48,082 nt of DNA from Olavius sp. associated proteobacterium Delta 1 (lineage in GTDB: Bacteria > Desulfobacterota > Desulfobacteria > Desulfobacterales > JAFDCJ01). Positions 14,704 through 23,970 of this stretch are shown here, piece after piece. Under the pieces are notes generated by a model. It searched no databases. It was given only the letters and a program-made list of their open reading frames with translations, and had not been told where the DNA came from. The stretch's first letter is position 1. Each line of letters begins with the position of its first letter. The DNA lies in NCBI GenBank assembly GCA_902749685.1, contig CACVKW010000493.1:1-48082 (forward strand), given 5' to 3'. The position numbers and the translations under genes are program-made.

Positions 14704-17700
14704 TCATACGTCATTCCGTGATTCTAAAGGCAGTTCCAGCTTAATAGCCGTTCCATTACCGGGCCGGGATTCTATGGATAGATTGCCCCGGAGCAAACGG
14801 GCTCGCTCCGTCATACTGGCAATTCCCAGGCCAGCCTTAATCCCGTCCGAAGCAGGATCAAATCCGATACCATTATCTTTTATCAATAAATGCAAGATAT
14901 CATTTTTTTTGGAAAGCGTGATTTGAACACCCGTGGCCCTGGCATGCCTTTCAATGTTTCTCAAACCTTCCTGCAGGATGCGATAGGTACAGAGGGAAAT
15001 CTCTTTGGAAGGATGTTCAACCGTGCCATCCAAATCCAAATTAACCGGGATTTCTTTCAGCCTGGTAAAATTCTGGCATTCGGTTTCAATCGAGCGAATT
15101 AATCCTAAAATCTCCAGAGAAATGGGATGGAGCCGGCGTGAGATCATATGAATGTCAGAAGAAAGCTCTCCTATCTCATGAGCGATTTGTCTCAGCTTTT
15201 CCCCTGCCGGTTCCGGTAAAGATGGATTTTTCATCTCCAGTTTGTCCACCTCGATTTTCAAAAAGGCCAGTCTTTGGATAATATCATCGTGCAACTCACG
15301 GGCGAGTCGTGCGCTCCCGGCCTCCTGGGTGGATATTAACTTTGCGGCGAGTGCCTCTGCTTTTTCCCGGCTCGCTTGAAGTGAAATTTCTATCTGTTTT
15401 CTTATGGTTATGTCGCGTCCGACGGCATATACCCGTTCTTCATCCGGCAGCAGCGTTGCCATCCAGGATAGGCACCGGATGCTCCCGTCCTTGTGAGTAT
15501 ACCGGTTTTCGAAATCGACCGTCTGGCGACCGGCGGTCAGTGTTTCAAACTCGCGCACGGTCTTGGCCCGGTCATCCGGGTACACAAAGCCTATAAACTT
15601 CTTGGACAGAAGATCTTCATCAGTATAGCCGAGGTTCTTCTGCCAGGCCGGATTGAGATACTTGAAATAGCCATCCATCCCGACAATACAGATCATATCC
15701 TGCGACACCTCCAGGATGCGTTCCCGTTCAGCCTGCAACTGCCTGATCTGAGTCATTCTCTGCACCTGAATCTCAAGCTCACGGCGTCTGTTTTCAATGC
15801 CGCCTACCCGCCAGCGGAATCCTCCGGCAAGCAGTCCTATTGCGACCACCACCATACTGATCCTGAACCACAGCGTCTCCCACCACGGCGGGGTCACGGT
15901 GATGCGGATCGAGGCGTCTTCCTCGTTCCAGATCCCATCGTTGTTGGATCCGATCGCCCTGAAGACATAATCCCCCGGATGCAGGTTGGTATAGGTGGCA
16001 AAACGCCGGGTGCGATCCACTTCGTTCCACTCTTTTTCAAAACCTTCCATCCTGTACCTGTACCGGTTCTGCTCCGGGGCGCGATAGTTCAACACTGCAA
16101 ATTCAAAGGAGAACACCCGGTCGCGGTAGGAAAGCACCAGCTTATCAGTCTTGAGGATCGATTTTTGCAAAATTGAATCGGCACCGATGGGCACCGGCTT
16201 GTTCGCCAGTTCAAAATCCGTAATCAAAACAGGCGGGGGGTGCGGATTGTCCACAATCTGATCCGGATAAAAGGCGTTGAATCCATTCGATCCGCCAAAA
16301 AACATCTCGCCGCTTTGGCTTTTAGAATAAGCTGAAAAATTTAAAAATGTATTGCTTTGAAGCCCGTCACTCACGTCGTAATTTCTAAAGCTTTCCGTCC
16401 GGGGATCGAACCTTGACAGCCCGTTCGCTGTGCTGAGCCAGAGCCGCCCCTGTTCATCCTCCAGGATCCCCCAAATACTACCATTGGGCAATCCGTTTGC
16501 CGTTGTATAATGGGTAAACTGATCCTTCTTACGGTCAAATATATCAAGCCCCTTCATCGTACCTATCCAGAGGGTATCGGTCCGGTCTTCGTAAATGGCT
16601 GTCACCGAGTTGTTAACCAAACTCCGTGGATCAGTGGGGACATTCTTGTACCGTGTGAATGTCTTTGTCTGACGATCAAATTTGTTCAATCCCCCCATAG
16701 TGCCGACCCAAAGTACACCTGCCCGGTCTTCAAACACGCATGGCACCGCATTGTGACTCAGCGAATTCGGATCTTGCGGATCGTGCTGGTAACTGGCAAA
16801 TTGTTCTATTTCACGGTCAAATATATTCAAACCGCCTCTCCAGGTGCCGATCCAGAGTGCACCTTTCCGATCTTCGAAGATGGACACAACGATATCATTG
16901 CTCAGGCTGCGGGGATTGGCGGCATCGTGCCGGTAGTGGGTAAAGCGCTCTGCATCCGGATCGAATTTACTCAACCCGTGTCCGGTCGAGCCAACCCAGA
17001 TCAGCCCCATCCGGTCTTGATAGATTGCGGATGCAGCATCACTGATTAGACTGTTCGGATCGGCAGGGTCGTGTTGATAATGGGTGAACTTTTCTTTTTG
17101 GCGATCAAACTTGTTGAATCCACCACCATTGGTGCCAACCCAGAGGACCCCTGCCCGGCCTGCGTGAAGGGAGCGCACATTATTATGGCTCAGGCTGTTC
17201 GGATTGCCGGGGATGGTGCGATAGTGGTGAAAGGGCTTACCCCTGCCATCAAGAATATTAATGCCACCATCCGTAGCGACCCAGAACATTCCCTGCTGAC
17301 CTTCATAAACCTGGTAGACAGTGTCAGCGCTCAAACTGTATGGATCGGCGTGAGAATGCTTATAGCGGGTAAAGGTCGCTGTTTCCCCATCGAAGCGATT
17401 CAGCCCACCCCCCCAGGTTCCTACCCAGAGCCTGTCTGCCCGGTCCACATAAATCGAGGCGATACCATTGGTACTCAGAGTTTGAGGATCGGTAGGATCA
17501 TGTTGATACCGGGTGAACCGAGTCGTTTCAGGGATGAATTTACATAGTCCCTTATTCGTGCCAACCCATAGGTTGCCCATACGACCCCGAGCAATTGAAG
17601 TAACCGCATTGTGACTGAGGCTGGCGGGATCATCGGGGTTATACCGGTGGTGAATAAAGTGTTCCGTTTTCGGATCGAACCGATCGAGGCCTTCCGCCGT

Positions 17701-18393
17701 GCCGACCCAGAGGACACCCGAACTGTCTTCAACAATCGGCGAAACGATATTATTGCTCAGGCTGTTGGGATCATCAGGATCATGCTGGTATCTCGCAAAT
17801 TGCCTGCTTTCACGATCGAGTCGGTTGAGCCCTCCGTGCGTACCCACCCAGATCATCCCGGCCCGGTCTTCATAAATCGTCTCTACTGTATCATTGCTCA
17901 AGCTGTGGGGATCATCAGGATCATGTTGGTACCGGATGAAAGCGTCCTTTTCCCGATCGTATTGACTAAGGCCGCCGCCCCAGGTTCCAATCCACAGGTC
18001 GCCGTTTTGGTCTGTGAACAAAGCTCGGATAATATTGTGACTCAGGCTGTAAGGATCGTCCGGGTCGTGGCGGTAAACTTTTACGCTGGAGCCGTCATAC
18101 CGATTCAATCCGTCAGCTGTGCCAAACCACATAAAACCTTGGTTATCCTGGACAACAGCCCTTACTTGAGCATTTGAGAGTCCATCTTCAGAGTCTATCA
18201 GGCCAAATCTGAGAAACCGGCTCTGCAGGAAATCCGCATGGCGCCGGGATGCTGGTGGGATCGCAACCGTATTCTGGGAGCCGACAAAATCAACGCTTAA
18301 CCCTGAAATTAAGATAGAAAGCGCGAGGAAGGCAATGGTCAGAAATTTACGCAGTGTGTTCATAAGAGTATTAGTAATTGTTTCGCCTACCAT
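14704..18393 (-). CDS. Large sensor histidine kinase: two propellers, Y_Y_Y, PAS, HisKA_3, HATPase
   Basis: A 1229-residue protein. After an N-terminal hydrophobic segment (about residues 14-35) there are 14 two-component propeller repeats of roughly 43 residues, each ending in W(V/I)GT..GL(N/S)..D or a variant (last: FFGGSNGFNAFYPD), enough for two seven-bladed propellers. A Y_Y_Y domain follows (YRYRMEGFEKEWNEVD), then a membrane helix (MVVVAIGLLAGGF), a PAS domain (DMICIVGMDGYFKYLNPAWQ) and HisKA_3 with the phospho-His in LARELHDDIIQRLAF, then HATPase_c (DNGIGFDP, GLGIASMTERARLL). The topology is a periplasmic sensor with a cytoplasmic kinase. Such kinases often sense polymers or their breakdown products. 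No clear ribosome site at the start; Met11 is an alternative. Confidence 0.92.
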   Translation of the reverse strand: MVGETITNTLMNTLRKFLTIAFLALSILISGLSVDFVGSQNTVAIPPASRRHADFLQSRFLRFGLIDSEDGLSNAQVRAVVQDNQGFMWFGTADGLNRYDGSSVKVYRHDPDDPYSLSHNIIRALFTDQNGDLWIGTWGGGLSQYDREKDAFIRYQHDPDDPHSLSNDTVETIYEDRAGMIWVGTHGGLNRLDRESRQFARYQHDPDDPNSLSNNIVSPIVEDSSGVLWVGTAEGLDRFDPKTEHFIHHRYNPDDPASLSHNAVTSIARGRMGNLWVGTNKGLCKFIPETTRFTRYQHDPTDPQTLSTNGIASIYVDRADRLWVGTWGGGLNRFDGETATFTRYKHSHADPYSLSADTVYQVYEGQQGMFWVATDGGINILDGRGKPFHHYRTIPGNPNSLSHNNVRSLHAGRAGVLWVGTNGGGFNKFDRQKEKFTHYQHDPADPNSLISDAASAIYQDRMGLIWVGSTGHGLSKFDPDAERFTHYRHDAANPRSLSNDIVVSIFEDRKGALWIGTWRGGLNIFDREIEQFASYQHDPQDPNSLSHNAVPCVFEDRAGVLWVGTMGGLNKFDRQTKTFTRYKNVPTDPRSLVNNSVTAIYEDRTDTLWIGTMKGLDIFDRKKDQFTHYTTANGLPNGSIWGILEDEQGRLWLSTANGLSRFDPRTESFRNYDVSDGLQSNTFLNFSAYSKSQSGEMFFGGSNGFNAFYPDQIVDNPHPPPVLITDFELANKPVPIGADSILQKSILKTDKLVLSYRDRVFSFEFAVLNYRAPEQNRYRYRMEGFEKEWNEVDRTRRFATYTNLHPGDYVFRAIGSNNDGIWNEEDASIRITVTPPWWETLWFRISMVVVAIGLLAGGFRWRVGGIENRRRELEIQVQRMTQIRQLQAERERILEVSQDMICIVGMDGYFKYLNPAWQKNLGYTDEDLLSKKFIGFVYPDDRAKTVREFETLTAGRQTVDFENRYTHKDGSIRCLSWMATLLPDEERVYAVGRDITIRKQIEISLQASREKAEALAAKLISTQEAGSARLARELHDDIIQRLAFLKIEVDKLEMKNPSLPEPAGEKLRQIAHEIGELSSDIHMISRRLHPISLEILGLIRSIETECQNFTRLKEIPVNLDLDGTVEHPSKEISLCTYRILQEGLRNIERHARATGVQITLSKKNDILHLLIKDNGIGFDPASDGIKAGLGIASMTERARLLRGNLSIESRPGNGTAIKLELPLESRNDV

Positions 18394-18675
18394 ATGAAAT
18401 TTTCTGATAAGAAAATTAAAAGGTTATAACGACGCAAAAAAACTATCATAAACAAATTTAAAATCAATAATTTAATGTTTGGAATAAGGACAAATAGGGA
18501 AAGGATGTAATTTCATAATTATTGCTGATGCCAATTGGATCTTACTAATTCCAATCTAAACTGGGCTCATATCGTGCCCAAAATGATTGATTCGACGATA
18601 ACCTTTTCTATTGAATGGGGGCTTAATCAACTGTGGATAGGCCAAAATCGTGTTCGTGCACGCTTTTTAAATTTT

Positions 18676-19203
18676 TCAAATCATCGCGAATCGCCATTTC
18701 TTTTCTCGCAGCAGACGGTATGCTTTGGCGATGTCTCTACCTGGATCAATCTCGGTTGAAACGGGCTGTTCCATTTCTTCTCGATAAGACTCTTTGGCCT
18801 CTTTTTTTTCCTGTTTGGTGTCCTCGATCGCTGCTTTGATAAAATCGGAGGCCTGGATCCGGGCTCTGACTCGAACACGGTATGTTGAGGCATTCACAAC
18901 TGTCCGGCGCTTTTCCTCTGATATCTCGACCTCGATCTCCCGGGCTGTCAGACTGTATATTTCATCCCGGTTCAGTTCATAGGATTTGATAAGGCTTTTG
19001 CGTGAAAGGTATCTTCCGGCTAGTTCCGCCGCCTTTCTTTTAGCGGTGAAATATGCCACTTTTTTTGCCAGATCCTCTGAGGAACCGGCCTCCATTAGAT
19101 AACTGCCCTCAGCTTCTATCACAAAAACATCATCTTCGGGCGCCGAGGCAACGCCGTTCATTGAAAACAAAACCAACAAGGCTGCCATAATTAACTTGCG
19201 CAT
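18676..19203 (-). CDS. Exported LPP20/FlgT-N-like protein, possibly C-terminally truncated
   Basis: A 175-residue protein with a signal peptide (residues 1-20, ending GVASA). The mature part (VFVIEAEGSYLMEAGSSEDL, AKKVAYFTAKRKAAELAGRY, YSLTAREIEVEI) has the look of the LPP20/FlgT N-terminal domain, in which alternating Ala-rich helices follow a short strand; function is generally structural or unknown. The last 50 residues are charged and end abruptly at KKWRFAMI, where related proteins continue into repeats, so the C-terminus may have been lost. It lies 282 bp upstream of the kinase gene; that gap shows nothing recognisable. Confidence 0.55.
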   Translation of the reverse strand: MRKLIMAALLVLFSMNGVASAPEDDVFVIEAEGSYLMEAGSSEDLAKKVAYFTAKRKAAELAGRYLSRKSLIKSYELNRDEIYSLTAREIEVEISEEKRRTVVNASTYRVRVRARIQASDFIKAAIEDTKQEKKEAKESYREEMEQPVSTEIDPGRDIAKAYRLLREKKWRFAMI

Positions 19204-19283
19204 GATTTCCTGACCTCCGCCCGTATAATCCGTTAATATGAGTTAGATTCGAAAACTTTTGAAATCATCCGGTCGATCATGTG

Positions 19284-19937
19284 TCAACCGACCTGCCAGG
19301 TCCAGGGAGAAAGGCCAAACCGTAGCCACTTGAACCGATCTAAAATGACCTGGTTGATTTTATTACCCACCCGGGCCATGAACAAATTTTCAGGCTTCAA
19401 GCAAATGTTCGGTTCGTTGGTCGGGTACTCCTGAAACCCGTGCGGTTTAAACAGGTTGATGAGCATCTGCCGATATTGCGGGGCCGTTTTGCCGGTTCCG
19501 CTTAAATCCCAGGTCCAGGAGTATCCAACCATATAGATGATCTTCTCTTCGATCTGAGGGTGAGCAACCAGCAATTTTAGAATGCCAGGGGCAATCTTGC
19601 ATGACCGCCAACTCCGGCATACTTCGATGGCTGTGACCTCCATCATTATTTCCGGCCCCAGATCAGCCCAGCGCTCCTCCGCCTCGGGGTAAGCCAGGAC
19701 ACCGTATCCAATGATCTGGTTTGGTTCGGTCAGCGCCAGAACGACGTTGGCGTCGGGTTGTTCGGCGGATTTTTCCAGGAGTCCGCGGCTGGTATAAAAG
19801 GATTTAAAATGATCATGGAAGGCAAACTGGCGATCAAATGAATATTGCCGAATTTCCGCGGCACTGCAAAAAGAACGGATTCGCACATCTCCGCTGGGGG
19901 TAGTTAAAAGAATCCTTTGGGAACACATCTTACCCAT
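19284..19937 (-). CDS. AcuA-like GNAT acetyltransferase
   Basis: A 217-residue protein with a GNAT core: VVLALTEPNQIIGYGVLAYP (beta4), MMEVTAIEVCRSWRSCKIAP (motif A region, with CRSWRSCKIA in place of a full Q/R-x-x-G-x-G/A loop) and LKLLVAHPQ. The pattern IEVxRSWR resembles AcuA, which acetylates and silences acetyl-CoA synthetase. An acetate-CoA ligase fused to its own GNAT domain and AcuB-like CBS proteins lie elsewhere in the window, which is consistent but not proof. Start could be 19937 or Met4 at 19928; no strong ribosome site distinguishes them. Confidence 0.6.
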   Translation of the reverse strand: MGKMCSQRILLTTPSGDVRIRSFCSAAEIRQYSFDRQFAFHDHFKSFYTSRGLLEKSAEQPDANVVLALTEPNQIIGYGVLAYPEAEERWADLGPEIMMEVTAIEVCRSWRSCKIAPGILKLLVAHPQIEEKIIYMVGYSWTWDLSGTGKTAPQYRQMLINLFKPHGFQEYPTNEPNICLKPENLFMARVGNKINQVILDRFKWLRFGLSPWTWQVG

Positions 19938-20168
19938 TCCAGTATTCCAATCCTCACAATGGCGGATTTTCGAGATTCCATCAATCCAATTTGCGCAAGG
20001 GCCTTAAGTACTTGCCGAATAGCAGTTTTTTTGAGGGCCTGTCAATAGATCTGTCCATCGGATAGGATTGGAGGCTTGGATGCTGGGAGGGTGTTTGAAT
20101 CCGAAATGGGGAATGCGTAGACGGGGAACCAGGGATGCACAGGCACTTAATACTGGTTTTATCTAATA

Positions 20169-20519
20169 TTATGATTCTTCTTGTTGTGTGACGATTATTT
20201 TTTCCAGGGTCTTTATAAGGTCGGGTATGTCGGTTTGAATAGTTTCCCATACAACATCTAAATTGACGTCAAAATAACCATGGGTCAATCTATTCCGCAT
20301 ACTAATTACATCTTTCCATGGAATATTATCATTTTCAGCTCTACACGTTTCAGTAACTTTAGAGGCGGCCTCGCCGATTATCTCAATCGATTTTATAATG
20401 GCGAGCGTCAGTTTACGGTCACCATCAAGATTTTTCCGCGATTTCCCAACAGTAAATTCTACAGCTTCCTTGGCGGCATCCAGCATGTGTCGTAATCGAA
20501 TTTTATCATCCTGATGCAT
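20169..20519 (-). CDS. hepT: HepT-like HEPN toxin (DUF86)
   Basis: A 116-residue all-alpha protein of the DUF86/HEPN family. The ribonuclease motif RX4HXY is intact: Arg75, His80, Tyr82 in RNRLTHGYF. In characterised MntA-HepT systems the motif tyrosine is AMPylated by the partner nucleotidyltransferase, which neutralises the RNase. The gene overlaps the end of the upstream nucleotidyltransferase gene by 14 bp, the usual arrangement of this toxin-antitoxin pair. Confidence 0.88.
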   Translation of the reverse strand: MHQDDKIRLRHMLDAAKEAVEFTVGKSRKNLDGDRKLTLAIIKSIEIIGEAASKVTETCRAENDNIPWKDVISMRNRLTHGYFDVNLDVVWETIQTDIPDLIKTLEKIIVTQQEES

Positions 20520-20814
20520 ACTGAACCTCAGCTTGAGTCAATACCTCATCTCGAAAATATTTGCTTAGCTCCTGGGGTGTCCGCAAATCAACTTTTCGTC
20601 CATTAAGTATTTCTGATAGCTCTCTTTGCATCCGACAGAGCTTAATTAAGCCCGGCACCTTTCCCGGTTTAAATTCCACGAGAAAATCAAGATCGCTATC
20701 TATTCGGAAATCCTCGCGCAATACAGAGCCAAAAAGAGATAATTTAATGATATAGTTTTTCTTACAAAAATCGGTAATTTTTTTTTCTGGTAAATTTAAT
20801 TTTGCTTTTCCCAT
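20506..20814 (-). CDS. mntA: MntA-like minimal nucleotidyltransferase antitoxin
   Basis: A 102-residue protein with the minimal nucleotidyltransferase signature GSVLREDFRIDSDLD (G-S-x10-D-x-D type) and the downstream catalytic strand KVDLRTP. It is the antitoxin partner of the HEPN protein encoded next; it would transfer AMP to the HepT tyrosine. The pair shares a 14-bp overlap, so translation is coupled. It lies upstream of the toxin, as expected. Confidence 0.88.
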   Translation of the reverse strand: MGKAKLNLPEKKITDFCKKNYIIKLSLFGSVLREDFRIDSDLDFLVEFKPGKVPGLIKLCRMQRELSEILNGRKVDLRTPQELSKYFRDEVLTQAEVQYASG

Positions 20815-20983
20815 GATACTTGAAACTTAAGATTTGATGCGTTAATGACTACTTTTTCAACTAAAAAAATACTCGCGTTGCGTTCATTGGGTTATAATAT
20901 ACATAAAACGGCAAGTGGTCAAGAATATGACCAAAAAGCCTTGCCTTATTTCTCTGGCCGACACAGAACTGCCTGCTGACAAA

Positions 20984-21023
20984 TTTCGAAATTTTGCGAA
21001 AAGAGGTTTCGAAATTCCTCTAA
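20984..21023 (+). promoter_or_regulatory. Upstream activator element of the sigma-54 regulon (cooS)
   Basis: Two half elements: TTTCGAAATTTTGCGAAA (20984-21001), a near-palindrome, and TTTCGAAATTCCTCTAAA beginning at 21007. It ends 85 bp before the -24 element at 21108. The same composite occurs before four other sigma-54 sites in the window at nearly the same distance, as expected for an enhancer-binding protein site. Confidence 0.7.
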
Positions 21024-21107
21024 ATTTTTTTTTACCTTAAAAGCCTTCTTCCAAATGAAATTCTTTAACCTATTGAAATTAAGTCTGAAATTAAAACCAC
21101 CAACTGG

Positions 21108-21123
21108 TGGCACAAATCATGCT
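21108..21123 (+). promoter_or_regulatory. Sigma-54 promoter of cooS
   Basis: TGGCAC-AAATC-ATGCT matches the -24/-12 consensus TGGCAC-N5-TTGCW with one change shared by all sites here (ATGC for TTGC). The predicted transcript starts about 12 bp downstream, leaving a leader of about 190 nt before cooS that contains a small ACCTGG/CCAGGT hairpin at 21242-21262. Confidence 0.75.
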
Positions 21124-21323
21124 AGACACTCAAGATAGCAGAGGTCGAGACCCTTTAGGGAAATTGAGAAAATACTCGTAACATGTATCCAGAATCTTGA
21201 ATTCAAATGCAACAACCTCTGCTTGTTCTCTAACACCGACAACCTGGTCCTTTCGGCCAGGTCAGTTGCGCCACCGGCGGGATTGCCATAATCGAATACC
21301 CTCAAAAATTGAAGGAGGACATA

Positions 21324-23354
21324 ATGGTGCAAAAAAAAGATGCCGAGGAGTCCAAAACCAAGAAACTGGCTGATCCGGTGGCGGCAACCATTGATTTGGC
21401 CAGTCAGCAGATGATTGAACGCGCCCATGAGCTTGGAATTGAGACGGCATTTGACAGGGCCGTTGCAATGAAACCCTGCAACATCGGCACCCAGGGTATT
21501 TGCTGCAAAAATTGCGGCATGGGCCCCTGTCGGCTGCCGCTTCCAAAAGGCGGAATCGAAGGCGAGGACACCCGCAAAGGTATCTGCGGGGCAACGCCCA
21601 ATACCATTGCGGCGCGTAATTTTATCCGCATGATCGCCGGTGGTGCTGCCGCCCATTCCGATCACGGACGTTCGGTCGCCGAAGTTTTTATGTCAGCGGC
21701 CAGAAAAGAAACCGATGCCTATAAGATTAAAGATACGCGCAAACTCCTGGAAGTCGCTCAATGGCTGGGAGTCGACACAACGGTGGCGGTCGATGGGCAA
21801 CAGCTTGATCGGGACACCGATGAAATTGCAGTCGAGGTCGGCGAAAAAGCACTCAATGAGTGGGGCAAGGCCGAAGGCGAACTTCTTTTTGCCAAACGAG
21901 CGCCTCAGTCCCGCTATGAGCTTTGGAAAAAGCAGGGGGTGGTGCCGCGCAATATCGACCGTGAAATTGTTGAAATTATGCACCGAACCCACATTGGTGT
22001 GGATCAGGATTATAAAAACCTGATGAAGCAGGGCACGCGTGCGGCCATTGCCGATGGCTGGGGCGGTTCCATGCTGGCCACCGACCTGCAAGATATCCTG
22101 TTTGGAACCCCATACCCGGTGGCCTCGGAAGCCAATCTCGGTGTTATGAAAGAAGACATGGTCAACATTGTGATCCACGGCCATGAACCGGTGCTTTCCG
22201 AGATGATCATCGCGGTCGCCCAGACCCGGAAAATGGAAGAATATGCCAAATCCAAAGGGGCCAAAGGCATTCAGCTTTCCGGCATCTGCTGCACGGCCAA
22301 TGAAATGCTGCAGCGCCATGGTGTGCCATTGTGCGGAACATTTCTTCAGCAGGAGCTGGCCATCATCACCGGGGCCTGTGATGCCATGGTGGTCGACATC
22401 CAATGCATATTTCAAAACCTGGCCAATGTCGCCAAATGCTTTCACACCAAGTTGATTACCACCCACCCCATCGCCAGAATGGAACAGGACAATGTCCTGC
22501 ACATTGAATTTGATGAGCATCATGCACTGGAAGACGCTGAACGGACTGTCAAGCTGGCGATTGACAATTTTGAAAATCGGGGGGCGGAGGTGATGATTCC
22601 CACGCAGAAATCCCCCATCGTGGCCGGCTTCGGCGTCGAATCCGTCGAGTACCATCTGGGGGGTACCTTTCGCGGTTCCTACTACACGTTAAATGACAAT
22701 ATCATCAACGGCAGAATCCGGGGCATCGGCGGCGTTGTGGGTTGCAACAATGTCAGGACGAAACACAATGAAGGTCATATCCGGATCGTCAAAGAGCTTA
22801 TCAAAAACGATGTGATCGTTTTGACCACGGGATGCAATGCGATTGCCTGCGCCATGGAAGGCCTGCTGACACCGGAATCCGCCAAGGTGTTCTGTGGCCC
22901 CGGTCTGGCCGAGGTTTGCGAAACGGTCGGTATACCGCCCGTGCTGCATCTGGGTTCATGCGTCGACAACAGCCGGATTCTGCTGGCAGCCGCAGAGGTG
23001 GTTAAAGCCGGCGGTCTGGGCAATGACATCAGTGAGCTGCCGGCGGCCGGCAGTGCACCGGAATGGATGAGTGAAAAAGCCATCAGCATCGGTCATTATT
23101 TTGTGGCCTCGGGTGTTTACACGGTTTTCGGCGTCACGCTTCCGGTCAGCGGCGCACCGGTATTTCAGAAATATATATTCGAGGAATTTGAAAAGCTTTA
23201 CGGCGGCATGTGGGATTTGGAAGTCGATCCCATCAAACACGCCCACAAGATGATTGCGCATATCGATAAAAAGCGCCAGGCACTCGGTATCGATAGGACC
23301 AGAGAAAGAATTCTGGTGGATATGGCCGCCCGCCGGGAACTTGAAAGCGCATAA
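21324..23354 (+). CDS. cooS: Anaerobic carbon monoxide dehydrogenase, catalytic subunit
   Basis: A 676-residue Ni-Fe CO dehydrogenase (CO + H2O to CO2 + 2 e- + 2 H+). The N-terminal cluster region has CNIGTQGICCKNCGMGPCR (D- and B-cluster cysteines) and a later ICGA cysteine. C-cluster residues are seen in SGICCTANEM, VVDIQCIFQ, TTGCNAIACAM, KVFCGPGL and HLGSCVDNSRI. Full length for CooS. The start at ATG 21324 has a perfect GGAGGAC site. No acsB/acsCD, cooF or cooC lies beside it, so it appears as a stand-alone CO dehydrogenase passing electrons to ferredoxin. Expression is predicted to be sigma-54 dependent from 21108. Confidence 0.96.
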   Translation: MVQKKDAEESKTKKLADPVAATIDLASQQMIERAHELGIETAFDRAVAMKPCNIGTQGICCKNCGMGPCRLPLPKGGIEGEDTRKGICGATPNTIAARNFIRMIAGGAAAHSDHGRSVAEVFMSAARKETDAYKIKDTRKLLEVAQWLGVDTTVAVDGQQLDRDTDEIAVEVGEKALNEWGKAEGELLFAKRAPQSRYELWKKQGVVPRNIDREIVEIMHRTHIGVDQDYKNLMKQGTRAAIADGWGGSMLATDLQDILFGTPYPVASEANLGVMKEDMVNIVIHGHEPVLSEMIIAVAQTRKMEEYAKSKGAKGIQLSGICCTANEMLQRHGVPLCGTFLQQELAIITGACDAMVVDIQCIFQNLANVAKCFHTKLITTHPIARMEQDNVLHIEFDEHHALEDAERTVKLAIDNFENRGAEVMIPTQKSPIVAGFGVESVEYHLGGTFRGSYYTLNDNIINGRIRGIGGVVGCNNVRTKHNEGHIRIVKELIKNDVIVLTTGCNAIACAMEGLLTPESAKVFCGPGLAEVCETVGIPPVLHLGSCVDNSRILLAAAEVVKAGGLGNDISELPAAGSAPEWMSEKAISIGHYFVASGVYTVFGVTLPVSGAPVFQKYIFEEFEKLYGGMWDLEVDPIKHAHKMIAHIDKKRQALGIDRTRERILVDMAARRELESA

Positions 23355-23430
23355 TCAGTGTAGAGATATGAATAGTTCAGTTGTCGCAAGATTTGGCGGG
23401 TAAAGAAAGACACCGATACCACAACTCAGT

Positions 23431-23456
23431 GGGTATTAGGTACTGGGTACTGGGTT
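23431..23456. repeat. Short GGGTATT/GGGTACT tandem repeat
   Basis: GGGTATTAGGTACTGGGTAC and a further TGGGTT form about three degenerate copies of the 7-bp unit seen expanded at 26238, 32641 and 40047. Confidence 0.5.
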
Positions 23457-23490
23457 GGTTCGGTTAATTTCATCGGAATTACCGGACCCT

Positions 23491-23786
23491 AGATTTTTAT
23501 TTTATGCATCGCGTTTGCGATCGCTTTTCCGATTTTTCATCGTACTTTATTTGCCCATAAAAACCGAGATGAAATCAGTGTATCTGAGGAAAGATTATTC
23601 AAATTTGAGCGTACAATGATTTATGTCGTAATGATCACACCTTATTTTGCCCTGGCAGCATATCTTTTACAAATGCTTCGTTTTTATTCTTCAGGTGCAA
23701 TCTTGATGGGGCTTTATGCGGTGTATTATTTCTATCCATCCCAAACGCGCATTGCCTTTGATCGGAGAATAACCAGGGCAGTATGA
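23491..23786 (+). pseudogene. Remnant of a small multi-helix membrane protein
   Basis: After a TAG at 23490 the frame is open for about 98 codons to TGA 23786. It reads IFILCIAFAIAFPIFHRTLF, then a charged EEISV-type loop (SEERLFKFERT) and MIYVVMITPYFALAAYLLQM and GAILMGLYAVYYFYP, ending IAFDRR. The alternation of three hydrophobic helices with a basic loop looks like real coding sequence, but there is no start codon with a ribosome site at its left end; the only ATG (23616) is internal. I read it as a 5'-truncated membrane protein gene. The family was not recognised. Confidence 0.45.
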
Positions 23787-23970
23787 TTGTATGTCTGATT
23801 TTAGCCTTTTAAAAAAAATACCACGGATGGACACGGATAACCACGGAATATTGCAGCAAACAAAAATTGGGGTACTTCTATAGTTAAGATTAACTTCGTG
23901 TTAATTCGTGGCTTCATTAAAACTTCTTAAGTGTTCGGGAAAATTTATCAACAAAAAAAAGGAGGACATC

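Noticed and set aside
21693..22655. 320-codon minus-strand open frame
   Set aside because: It is the antisense of cooS, whose plus-strand motifs are unmistakable.
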